From NCBI GenBank assembly GCA_003512875.1, contig DONZ01000024.1:1-17520 (forward strand): a stretch of 17,520 nt of DNA, given 5' to 3'. Position 1 is the stretch's first letter. Every line of letters starts with the position of its first letter. Shown piece by piece: positions 7,850 through 14,877 of this stretch. Made by a program: the position numbers and the translations under genes. Under the pieces are notes generated by a model that was given only the letters and a program-made list of their open reading frames with translations, searched no databases and had not been told where the DNA came from. Source of the DNA: Desulfovibrio sp. (GTDB lineage: Bacteria > Desulfobacterota > Desulfovibrionia > Desulfovibrionales > Desulfovibrionaceae).

Positions 7850-7954
7850 GTTTTTTATTTATTTGTTTCGCTAAGAAAAAAATCTCCCTCGGTGTTCCAA
7901 CGTTCTTTTTTCGGTATGCCGGATTGTTTTTCGCTGGTTTTTGATAACGCCCCT

Positions 7955-7986
7955 GAAATAAGAAAGACCGCTGTACAGCGGTCTTT
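7955..7986 (-). terminator. Terminator of the fba-gap operon
   Basis: A perfect 24-base palindrome spans 7963-7986 (arms AAAGACCGCTGT and ACAGCGGTCTTT). Read on the minus strand it continues CTTATTTC, a T-rich tail. It lies 23 bp after the gap stop codon. The plus-strand side is less T-rich at once (gagg then five T), so it may work weakly in both directions. Confidence 0.85.
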
Positions 7987-8009
7987 GAGGCTTTTTATGA
8001 ATTTTTCAA

Positions 8010-9014
8010 TTACATGCTTTTGGCAACCATTTTTGTAAGACGTACCAATTGGTTGGTGAAGCTTGCTTCGTTATCGTACCAAATAATGACTTTCGCCATA
8101 TTGCCTTCAATAACGGAAGTCAATTCGGCGTCAACGACCCCGCCGTGGGTGTCGCCGTTGAAGTCAATGGATACGAGCGGTTCTTCGGTGTAGCCGAGAT
8201 TGTCTTTCATCGCACCTTGGGAAGCTTTTTTGAGCGCGGCATTGATTTCTTCGACAGTTGCCGGTTTTTCAAGGGTGACAGTGAAATCGACAATACTTAC
8301 GTTAGGTGTCGGAACACGGATAGCCATACCGTCGATTTTGCCTTTGAGTTTCGGATAAACAAGACCTATGGCGCGGGCGGCTCCGGTTGAAGTCGGGATC
8401 ATGGAAACGGCGCAGGATCTTGCACGGCGCAAATCTTTGTGGGAACCGTCTAAAATGCGCTGACTCATGGTATATGAGTGGATCGTGGTCATGAGACCTT
8501 TCACGATGCCGAAGTTTTCGTCGATAACCTTTGTTGCGGGAGCGAGGCAGTTTGTCGTGCAGGAAGCGGCGGAAATGACTTGGTGCGCAGCAACGTCATA
8601 ATCGCTGTCGTTCACTCCCATAACGATTGTCGCGTCGGCTTCCTTGGTCGGTGCGGAAACAATAACTTTTTTCGCACCGCATTTGATGTGGTCCATCGCC
8701 GCGGTTTTGTCTTTCATCTTACCGGTGGTTTCAATAACCAAATCAATGCCGAGTTCGCCCCATTTCCATTCGCCGAGAGGGTCGCGGGTCACTTTGATTG
8801 TTTTGCCGTTTACAATGATCCCTTCTTCGCAGGCTTCAACGGGATAAGGAAAATGCCCGTGGGTGGAATCGTATTTTAAAAGATGGGCCAAGCCGGCATT
8901 GTCGGCACGCGCGTTGATAACGGCGACTTCAAGATCATTGCTGTCCGCAAGGAGGCGGACAAGATAACGGCCGATACGACCAAAACCGTTGATACCAATT
9001 TTTTTAACAGCCAT
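8010..9014 (-). CDS. gap: Glyceraldehyde-3-phosphate dehydrogenase, probably able to use NADP(H)
   Basis: 334 residues, full length for phosphorylating GAPDH, a cytoplasmic tetramer in glycolysis and gluconeogenesis. The Rossmann motif GINGFGRIGR (7-16), catalytic SCTTNC with Cys152, base His179, and phosphate-site residues around Arg233 are all present. ATG 9014 has GGAG six bases upstream. It follows fba by 18 bp in one operon. Odd point: the position of the Asp that normally excludes NADP+ (the D of E. coli IND) is Ala35-Arg36 here, and the Leu-Pro pair of the Bacillus enzyme is Gly190-Ser191, resembling the Ala-Ser of chloroplast NADP-using GAPDH. From known mutational work on these positions I infer relaxed or NADP-preferring cofactor use. 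Confidence 0.97.
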   Translation of the reverse strand: MAVKKIGINGFGRIGRYLVRLLADSNDLEVAVINARADNAGLAHLLKYDSTHGHFPYPVEACEEGIIVNGKTIKVTRDPLGEWKWGELGIDLVIETTGKMKDKTAAMDHIKCGAKKVIVSAPTKEADATIVMGVNDSDYDVAAHQVISAASCTTNCLAPATKVIDENFGIVKGLMTTIHSYTMSQRILDGSHKDLRRARSCAVSMIPTSTGAARAIGLVYPKLKGKIDGMAIRVPTPNVSIVDFTVTLEKPATVEEINAALKKASQGAMKDNLGYTEEPLVSIDFNGDTHGGVVDAELTSVIEGNMAKVIIWYDNEASFTNQLVRLTKMVAKSM

Positions 9015-9032
9015 AATTTTCTCCGGAATTTA

Positions 9033-9956
9033 TTATATTTTGTTGGAAGAACCTAAAACGTTCTTGATTTTATGTTGAACCATGGTACGGACCGCTTCAC
9101 GGGCGGGTTTCAAATAGGAACGGGGATCGAACTCTTCCGGTGATTCGGCAAGCTGGCGGCGGATATAAGCCGTCATGGCAAGGCGGATGTCAGAGTCGAT
9201 ATTGATTTTGCAAACCCCCATGGAAGCCGCTTTTCTGAGCATTTCTTCAGGAACGCCTTTGGCGGAGCCGAGTTTCGCTCCGTATTTGTTCGCCATTTCG
9301 ACAAATTCCTGAGGAACGGAAGATGCTCCGTGCAGAACAAGCGGATAGCCGGGAAGAAGTTCAGTGATTTTTTCAAGACGTTCGAAATCAAGTTTCGCTT
9401 CGCCTTTGAATTTGTATGCGCCGTGGCTTGTACCGATGGCGATGGCAAGGGAATCGCAGCCGCTTCTTTGAACAAATTCAACGGCCTGATCCGGGTCCGT
9501 GTAAACGGATTTTTCAGCGGAAACATGTTCTTCAACGCCTGCCAGCTGTCCAAGTTCGGCTTCAACCCAAACCCCTTTGTCATGGGCGTAATCGACAACC
9601 TTTTTGGTTATGGCGATGTTCTCTTCAAAGCTGTGGTGGGAACCGTCTATCATAACGGACGTGAAACCGCCGTCGATACAGGCTTTGCAAATTTCAAAAT
9701 CAGCGCCGTGGTCCAAATGGACAACCATGGGAAGATCATTTTCCTGAAGAGCGGCTTCCGCCAATTTCATGATGTAAGGCTGACCCGCATATTTTCTTGC
9801 TCCCGCAGAAACTTGCAGGATGACAGGGGATTTTTCTTCCGATGCCGCCTGCATGATACCTTGTATGATTTCCATGTTATTGATGTTGAACGCACCAACA
9901 GCATAAGACTCGGCATACGCGCGGGCAAACATTTCTTTTGGTCCGACTAAGGGCAT
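9033..9956 (-). CDS. fba: Class II fructose-1,6-bisphosphate aldolase
   Basis: 307 residues. It cleaves or forms fructose-1,6-bisphosphate from glyceraldehyde-3-phosphate and dihydroxyacetone phosphate, using zinc. Seen directly: VVHLDHG with catalytic Asp82 and zinc ligand His83, DGSHHSFEENI, EAELGQLAG, GTSHGAYKF with His178, LHGASS with His209, and the phosphate-binding NIDSDIR. ATG 9956 is fixed by GGAGG four bases upstream; the open frame continues to 10088 but would run through the promoter. It is the first gene of the operon, with gap 18 bp downstream. The product of this enzyme is the substrate of the next, so co-expression makes sense. Confidence 0.97.
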   Translation of the reverse strand: MPLVGPKEMFARAYAESYAVGAFNINNMEIIQGIMQAASEEKSPVILQVSAGARKYAGQPYIMKLAEAALQENDLPMVVHLDHGADFEICKACIDGGFTSVMIDGSHHSFEENIAITKKVVDYAHDKGVWVEAELGQLAGVEEHVSAEKSVYTDPDQAVEFVQRSGCDSLAIAIGTSHGAYKFKGEAKLDFERLEKITELLPGYPLVLHGASSVPQEFVEMANKYGAKLGSAKGVPEEMLRKAASMGVCKINIDSDIRLAMTAYIRRQLAESPEEFDPRSYLKPAREAVRTMVQHKIKNVLGSSNKI

Positions 9957-9983
9957 AGTTCCTCCAAGAATACTTATTAAATG

Positions 9984-9995
9984 ATGATTAATCAT
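9984..9995. promoter_or_regulatory. Palindrome at the fba transcription start, possible operator
   Basis: ATGATTAATCAT is a perfect 12-bp palindrome overlapping the -10 box and the predicted start of the fba-gap promoter. Its position suits a repressor site, but AT-rich palindromes of this size can arise by chance. Confidence 0.35.
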
Positions 9996-10019
9996 ACTAT
10001 AAAGTGAAATTTTTGGCAA
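9991..10019 (-). promoter_or_regulatory. fba: Sigma-70 promoter of the fba-gap operon
   Basis: On the minus strand a -35 TTGCCA (10014-10019), a 17-bp spacer and a -10 TATGAT (9991-9996) are close to consensus. The start would be near 9984, giving a leader of about 28 nt that contains the GGAGG ribosome site. Confidence 0.8.
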
Positions 10020-10071
10020 TGTGAAAGCTGAAAAAATAAAAATTTCCTTGGACGGGGCGATTTTTAAGGAT

Positions 10072-10100
10072 TTGACGAAAGCAGGCATCTATGCAAAAAT
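10072..10100 (+). promoter_or_regulatory. Candidate promoter of the HD nuclease-tmk operon
   Basis: TTGACG (10072-10077), a 17-bp spacer and AAAAAT (10095-10100) match the sigma-70 pattern at 5/6 and 4/6 positions. The -10 is poor, so this is tentative. A start near 10107 would leave a leader of about 32 nt. Confidence 0.35.
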
Positions 10101-10138
10101 ACCCGTTCAGCATTTAAAAGCATACATGAGGAATAAGC

Positions 10139-11200
10139 ATGCAGAGGATTTGCATAAAAAATATTCAGACAGATGTCCAAATCGGTGAAAGTATCTGTTC
10201 CGTTTTTTTAGTCGGTTCCGCTCAGAAGTCGGAAGGACGCAACGGACCTTTTTGGTCCGTGAAGCTTCGCGACGCAAGCGGAATTTTGGAAGCGAAAATT
10301 TGGTCGCCTCTCAGTCAGAATGTCGGGGAACTGAAAGCGGGTGATTTTATCGAAGTCAGGGGAAGGACTTCCCTTTTTCGGGAACAGCTGCAATTTACGA
10401 TTGAGGCGCTCCGTTTCGTGGAAGATCCGGAAGAATTGGATATGAGCGCGTTTATGCAGACTTCCGCAACGCCGCCCTCTGAAATTTTAGCCCAAATCGA
10501 AGAATGCGTCGATCAGGAAATACGCTATGCCCCTTGGAGGGATTTTTGCAAAAATGTGCTGGGCGACGCAAGGATACGGGCGAAACTCCTGCTTGCTCCT
10601 GCCGCGAAATCCGTCCACCATGCCTATGCGGGCGGACTTTTGGAACATATGTTTTCCGTGGCGGGTCTTTGTCTGAAATTATCCGATCATTATCCCGAAT
10701 TGGACAGGCAAACGCTTTTTGTCGCGGCGCTTTTTCATGATATAGGCAAACTGGATGAACTTTCCGGCGGAATTGCCAATGATTACACTGACGAGGGAAA
10801 AATGCTCGGGCATATCGTTCAGGGCATACTTATGCTGAAACCTTTTTTGGATAAGGCAAAAGTCGATCCCGTCCTTGCTTTGCATTTTGAACACTTGATT
10901 TTATCCCATCACGGTGAGCCGGAGTTCGGCGCGCCGCGCGTTCCCCTCAGCCCCGAGGCGTTTTGTCTGCATTATGCCGACAATATGGACGCAAAATTGG
11001 CGCAGTGCCGTGAAGCGTTCAGCCAGACGCCGGAAAAAGAAGAAGGCGCGAACCAGGAAATAGCATGGTCCGCATGGGTCGGTCTGCTTGGCAGGAGTTT
11101 GTGCAGGATGCCGCAAACCCCGAAACAAAAAGAGAAGGAAAAAACAAAAAAGGAACCGAAAGAAAAACAATGTTCCTTAATGGGATTTTTTACTGAATAG
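10139..11200 (+). CDS. YhaM-family 3'-5' exonuclease (OB fold plus HD domain)
   Basis: 353 residues. An N-terminal nucleic-acid-binding OB fold (about 8-95, with RNGPFWSVKLRDASG and GDFIEVRG) precedes an HD hydrolase domain (about 155-290): His160-His161, LLEHM with His170, FHDIGK with His200-Asp201, and SHHGEPEFG. This order is that of YhaM, a metal-dependent nuclease degrading RNA and single-stranded DNA from the 3' end. ATG 10139 has GAGG seven bases upstream. The C terminus is odd: a Lys/Glu-rich linker (about 328-343) leads to QCSLMGFFTE at the very end, resembling sliding-clamp-binding peptides. tmk follows 8 bp downstream, so the two are almost certainly one transcript. Confidence 0.93.
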   Translation: MQRICIKNIQTDVQIGESICSVFLVGSAQKSEGRNGPFWSVKLRDASGILEAKIWSPLSQNVGELKAGDFIEVRGRTSLFREQLQFTIEALRFVEDPEELDMSAFMQTSATPPSEILAQIEECVDQEIRYAPWRDFCKNVLGDARIRAKLLLAPAAKSVHHAYAGGLLEHMFSVAGLCLKLSDHYPELDRQTLFVAALFHDIGKLDELSGGIANDYTDEGKMLGHIVQGILMLKPFLDKAKVDPVLALHFEHLILSHHGEPEFGAPRVPLSPEAFCLHYADNMDAKLAQCREAFSQTPEKEEGANQEIAWSAWVGLLGRSLCRMPQTPKQKEKEKTKKEPKEKQCSLMGFFTE

Positions 11201-11208
11201 GGGATAGT

Positions 11209-11859
11209 ATGGCAGGTTTGTTCATCAGCCTCGAAGGAGTCGAAGGCGCAGGAAAAACAACGCTTATTCAAAAAATGGTCGCTTATTTCGGGCGCTGCGG
11301 CAAAGAAGTGCTGCTGACCCGCGAACCCGGCGGAAGCGAACTGGGAAAAAAGCTTCGCGGCATTATTTTAAATGCCGAAGAAAAAATTTGCCCTACGGCG
11401 GAATTGTTGCTTTTTTTGGCGGATAGGGCGGAACATACGGAAACCTGCATCGCTCCTGCGCTGGCACAGGGAAAAATCGTTTTATGCGACCGTTTCATTG
11501 ACAGCACCGTCGCTTATCAGGGCTACGGGCGGGGCATGGACATTGAGCGGCTTAATATGCTGAATGCGCTTGCTACAAACGGTTTGAAGCCTGATTTGAC
11601 CATTTTGCTGGATCTTGACCCTGAAATCGGTTTGGCTCGTGCGACAGCCAGAAATATTGCGCAGAACCTCACTGTCAGCGAGGGGCGTTTCGAGGCGGAA
11701 GCTCTGGAATTTCATCAAAAAATACGGACGGGCTTTTTGACCATAAGCAGGCGGGAAAAACGTTTTTTGGTTATGAATGCCGCACAGGACGCAGACGCTG
11801 TTTTTGCCGATGTATTAAAAGCGCTGGAGCGTTTGCTGGAAGAAAAAGAGTCCGAATAG
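11209..11859 (+). CDS. tmk: Thymidylate kinase
   Basis: 216 residues. It phosphorylates dTMP to dTDP in DNA precursor synthesis. The P-loop GVEGAGKT (10-17), the TREPGGSELG substrate motif (38-47), the DR motif in CDRFIDSTVAYQG (Asp94-Arg95) and the C-terminal LID region before EALEFHQKIRTGFL are all present. The start ATG is 8 bp after the HD nuclease stop, with a GGGG-containing ribosome site. Length and motif order are normal and I see no sign of damage. Confidence 0.97.
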   Translation: MAGLFISLEGVEGAGKTTLIQKMVAYFGRCGKEVLLTREPGGSELGKKLRGIILNAEEKICPTAELLLFLADRAEHTETCIAPALAQGKIVLCDRFIDSTVAYQGYGRGMDIERLNMLNALATNGLKPDLTILLDLDPEIGLARATARNIAQNLTVSEGRFEAEALEFHQKIRTGFLTISRREKRFLVMNAAQDADAVFADVLKALERLLEEKESE

Positions 11860-12472
11860 GAACTTGCCCGCCAAAGCATAGAAAATTTAAAAAAAGACAA
11901 AAAATTTAAAAGCGGTGTATGATATTGCTATTGTGTGCCGGAAAGGGGCGTGTTTTTCACGTCTAATTATTTTACAGGCGGGGCGGTTTCAGTGAACATG
12001 CCTACGGATTGAATTGTGCAAGCATGTTGCTGATGTTGTCATTCCCTTTATTTTCAGTGCGTCCGTCTGTTTTTCGGCTGAATTATGCTCTTTGTTTTTC
12101 ACGGTTTTCACAATATGGGGATTTTTCAGGCACAGCTTAAGATATGCAGGCGGGCTCTTTCTTTTTGAGGGAGGGCGTATGCGGGGTGAGGAACGCCGCA
12201 TTTCGGACTGCATTTCTGATTGTTCGCGGGATTGCGCGGGCGCTTGTTGCCGGAATTGGACAAAAGGCTGTCCGTTAAGGAGCTTACCGCAAAATTGGGA
12301 TGATCTTGTCCGGTTTATTATGAAAATATCCATTCTTGTTTTGTGCGAAGCGCCTTATCGTTTTTTTTAACCGTTCGTTTTGAGTGGAGGTCAGAAAAAG
12401 GAACAGCCTAATCTTTTTTGAAAACAAGCCGAAAAAGAATAATGAGTTTTTTTATTAAAGGTTTGGTGGATT
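11860..12472. other. 613-bp intergenic region, no gene supported
   Basis: Open frames exist on both strands (for example 12014-12370 plus, 11989-12333 minus), but they lack ribosome sites, begin at rare starts or have unlikely composition. Small inverted repeats are visible: GGACA (12258-12262) with TGTCC (12269-12273), and ATGCGG with CCGCAT around 12178-12200. No tRNA or clear terminator for tmk was found. A run of eight or more T lies near 12361-12368 without a good stem. Confidence 0.5.
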
Positions 12473-13339
12473 ATGAAGAAAACGGTTCTTTTTTTTCTTG
12501 CAGGTTTTTATTTCGTGTTTCCGGTTTCAGCGCAAACGAGCCAAGGTGTCAAAACGGCGGACAGTCCCGTGCAGGTGACGGTCAATATCAATAATACGAC
12601 TTCCGCACAAGGAAATACCCAAACAACAACTATTGACAATACCCAAAATCAAAGCGGAGCAAGTGCGACCGCTGTCAGTCAGAAAGGGCTGGATACGGCA
12701 AATCCAAGCGCCGGCACGTCCCTCTTCGGAAATTATGCGTCTTCACCCTATCAGAGCGATATTCGGGTGGAAATGCTTCGCAATACCGTATGGGGCTCTC
12801 TTGTTCCCCGTAAAAAACTGTATCAGGACCCTGCGAAGGGAAAATATCCTGCACGGTATTATTCGGGTGCCGGATCAGCAGCACAATCCGCAAAGGCGCG
12901 GTCAACGGCAGCGCTGCCGGTGAATGCGCAGTTGAACGATACGCAAACGCCGAAGGCAAATTCCGCTGCACAAAAAACAATACTTGTCGAACAAAAAGAC
13001 GGACAGCTTTGTATTCCTCTTGCGCAATTTGAACAAAAAAACGAACAAAAACCGACACCGGAAGCGGGCGGTTCAAATTCTTCCGCGTTTTATACCCCAA
13101 GCTCCCCAAGTTCTGTAAGCGGTATGACGGATACAAATCTCACCAATCGGAATATGCGGAATATGGGGTCCGCTTCTTCCGCCAGTACCGTAAGTCCTGC
13201 AAATACAAATGCCGTAACGGGACCCGCTTCCAACGCTTCTTTGTTCGGAACCGCGCAAAATATTTCAGGGCAAAATTCTTCAGCGTCCAATCCGTTGGCG
13301 CAAGACCCGTTGGTGCCGCAGGTTCCCGCGGGAAAATAA
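12473..13339 (+). CDS. Secreted low-complexity Ser/Asn/Gln/Ala-rich protein, unknown function
   Basis: 288 residues; I do not recognise the family. A Sec signal peptide is clear: MKK, a hydrophobic stretch, then VSA|QTS near residue 21, so the product should be periplasmic or exported. The mature part is rich in Ser, Asn, Thr, Gln and Ala and poor in hydrophobic core, so it is probably largely disordered. A more ordered-looking segment (about 80-125, SDIRVEMLRNTVWGSLVPRK) and a short hydrophobic one (KTILVEQKDGQLCIPLAQF) with the only mature cysteine break the pattern. SLFG occurs twice, near both ends of the mature protein. GGTGG before ATG 12473 is the ribosome site. It lies upstream of tolB in the same direction, but tolB has its own promoter, so a functional link is only suggested. 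Confidence 0.8.
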   Translation: MKKTVLFFLAGFYFVFPVSAQTSQGVKTADSPVQVTVNINNTTSAQGNTQTTTIDNTQNQSGASATAVSQKGLDTANPSAGTSLFGNYASSPYQSDIRVEMLRNTVWGSLVPRKKLYQDPAKGKYPARYYSGAGSAAQSAKARSTAALPVNAQLNDTQTPKANSAAQKTILVEQKDGQLCIPLAQFEQKNEQKPTPEAGGSNSSAFYTPSSPSSVSGMTDTNLTNRNMRNMGSASSASTVSPANTNAVTGPASNASLFGTAQNISGQNSSASNPLAQDPLVPQVPAGK

Positions 13340-13431
13340 ACGTTCCGGGCGGAATGCCGCATGATGTTGAAAATAAAAAGGATAAAAATATAAGCCAATA
13401 AAATCAATATATTATAATTAAATAAATTAAT

Positions 13432-13459
13432 TTGAATACGGAAAAAAATGTGCTATAAG
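13432..13459 (+). promoter_or_regulatory. tolB: Promoter of tolB
   Basis: TTGAAT (13432-13437), a 16-bp spacer and TATAAG (13454-13459) preceded by TGC form an extended -10 promoter. A start near 13466 gives a 20-nt leader and argues against the TTG at 13465 as the translation start. The region just upstream (about 13380-13430) is very AT-rich, which fits an UP-element-like role. Confidence 0.65.
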
Positions 13460-13485
13460 GTATCTTGAATTTCAAAAAGGTTTAT

Positions 13486-14799
13486 ATGAATATGAAAAAA
13501 ATCCTTTTCTTTGTTTTTTTGTTTTGCGTTTTGTTCCAAACACCCGCCCGAAGTGCGACAATGGTTGATATTTACGGACCGGGGCAAAATATTGTGAATT
13601 TAAGCATGGCGAAGCCTTTAACCGCCCCGATGACGGAGGCGAAGGCCTTAGGGGCTGTGCTCGACAATAAGATCCGGTATAACCTGTCGTTTTTGCCTTT
13701 TATGAATTTGGTTCCCGATGTGAATATCTTAGGGGGAACTTTGCTTGACGCGTGGAGCGGTGCGAATTTGGATTTCCGCCGTTTCCAAATCGGCGGAGCC
13801 GATCTGCTGATTACAGCGTATTGGGCGAATGGCGATAAAAACGGCAGCAAGGTTGAACTGCGGGTTTTTGAAACGTTTTCAGGAAAATTTATTTTCGGGA
13901 ATGCTTATAATAACATCACCGAGAAAGAAGTTGAAGCCGTTGCGGATAAATTTTGCGCGGATTTGATGAAAGCTTTGACCGGAAGCGGTGATTTCTTCCT
14001 TTCAACTTTGACTTTTGCGAAAGATGAAAATAAAAATAAACGGGATATTTGGATTGTTTCTCCCACAGGAAAAAACCTCAGGCAAATCACTTCGCTGAAA
14101 GGCATAGCCATGTCCCCGGCATGGTCGCCGGACGGGCGCTATATCGTGTTCAGCCATATTGATGACGGTTCGCACGCCCTTGGTGTCTGGCAAAGCGCCA
14201 ACGGCAGAGTCCAGCGTATCCGTTTTCCGGGAAATACGGTGATCGGTCCGAGCTTTATGCCCGATAATAAAGTTGCCGTGAGCCTTTCTTCCGGTTCGCA
14301 GCCGGATATCTATCTTCTTGATCATCGTTTCAGACGGGAACGTGTGCTTGAAGACAGCGCTTCCATTGACGTTTCCCCTACGTTCGACCATAGCGGAACA
14401 AAAATGGTTTTCACTTCCAACCGCTTGGGAGGACCGCAAATTTTTCTGAAAGACTTCAGCACAGGAACGGTAACAAGGGTGAGCAAAACAGGAACATACA
14501 ATACGGAACCCGCAATCAGCCCCGACGGCACCGTTGTTGCTTACACAAAGGGAACGGCGCAGGGGCACAGGATTTTTGTGCATGACCTTGTCACCGGCAT
14601 TGAACGCCAAGTAAGCTTCGGACCGGGGCGTGACGAACAGCCTTCTTTTGCTCCTGACAGTTACTTCTTATCCTTTGTTTCCAACAGAACGGGAGTGAAA
14701 CAGATTTATTTGATCACCCGCCATGGAGGAACTGCGAAGCATGTGCCGACCGGCAACGGAAATGCATATTTTCCTCGTTGGGGAAAAATTCCTCAATAG
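13486..14799 (+). CDS. tolB: Tol-Pal system protein TolB
   Basis: 437 residues, normal for TolB, the periplasmic beta-propeller that works with Pal and TolA in outer-membrane constriction and integrity. A Sec signal peptide (about 1-24, ending ARSA) leads to MVDIYGPG. An N-terminal alpha/beta domain is followed by WD40-like propeller blades marked by repeated motifs: SPAWSPDGRYIVFS, SPTFDHSGTKMVFTSNRLG, EPAISPDGTVVAYT and QPSFAPDSYFLSFVSNRTG. I chose ATG 13486 because AAAAAGG lies five bases upstream; the ATG at 13492 is the alternative. No tolQ, tolR, tolA or pal is next to it in this window. A strong terminator follows 13 bp after the stop. Confidence 0.96.
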   Translation: MNMKKILFFVFLFCVLFQTPARSATMVDIYGPGQNIVNLSMAKPLTAPMTEAKALGAVLDNKIRYNLSFLPFMNLVPDVNILGGTLLDAWSGANLDFRRFQIGGADLLITAYWANGDKNGSKVELRVFETFSGKFIFGNAYNNITEKEVEAVADKFCADLMKALTGSGDFFLSTLTFAKDENKNKRDIWIVSPTGKNLRQITSLKGIAMSPAWSPDGRYIVFSHIDDGSHALGVWQSANGRVQRIRFPGNTVIGPSFMPDNKVAVSLSSGSQPDIYLLDHRFRRERVLEDSASIDVSPTFDHSGTKMVFTSNRLGGPQIFLKDFSTGTVTRVSKTGTYNTEPAISPDGTVVAYTKGTAQGHRIFVHDLVTGIERQVSFGPGRDEQPSFAPDSYFLSFVSNRTGVKQIYLITRHGGTAKHVPTGNGNAYFPRWGKIPQ

Positions 14800-14812
14800 G
14801 TTTGAAAAATTT

Positions 14813-14852
14813 ATCCCCTTTTGTTCGGATTGGAGCAAAAGGGGATTTTTTT
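14813..14852 (+). terminator. Rho-independent terminator of tolB
   Basis: An 11-bp perfect stem, ATCCCCTTTTG (14813-14823) and CAAAAGGGGAT (14836-14846), with a 12-nt loop, is followed by seven T (14846-14852). It stands between tolB and the macrodomain gene, whose start codon is only 25 bp further on. Confidence 0.92.
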
Positions 14853-14877
14853 ATATGCGGAACAAGAAGGAAAAATG

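Noticed and set aside
8049..8879. Plus-strand frames opposite gap (and similar ones opposite fba at 9330-9950)
   Set aside because: Shadow frames of strongly conserved genes, without ribosome sites.
10021..10188. A 55-codon plus-strand frame starting GTG, with fairly protein-like content, overlapping the start of the HD nuclease gene
   Set aside because: No ribosome site, begins within the fba promoter -35 area, and overlaps the well-supported nuclease start in another frame. Comparison with relatives could revive it.
12014..12370. 118-codon plus-strand frame in the gap after tmk, with a Cys-rich stretch
   Set aside because: TTG start without a ribosome site, unlikely composition, and a similar-sized open frame on the opposite strand.
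14821..14877. N-terminal extension of the macrodomain protein to TTG 14821
   Set aside because: The segment is the tolB terminator stem and T run, and lacks a ribosome site.
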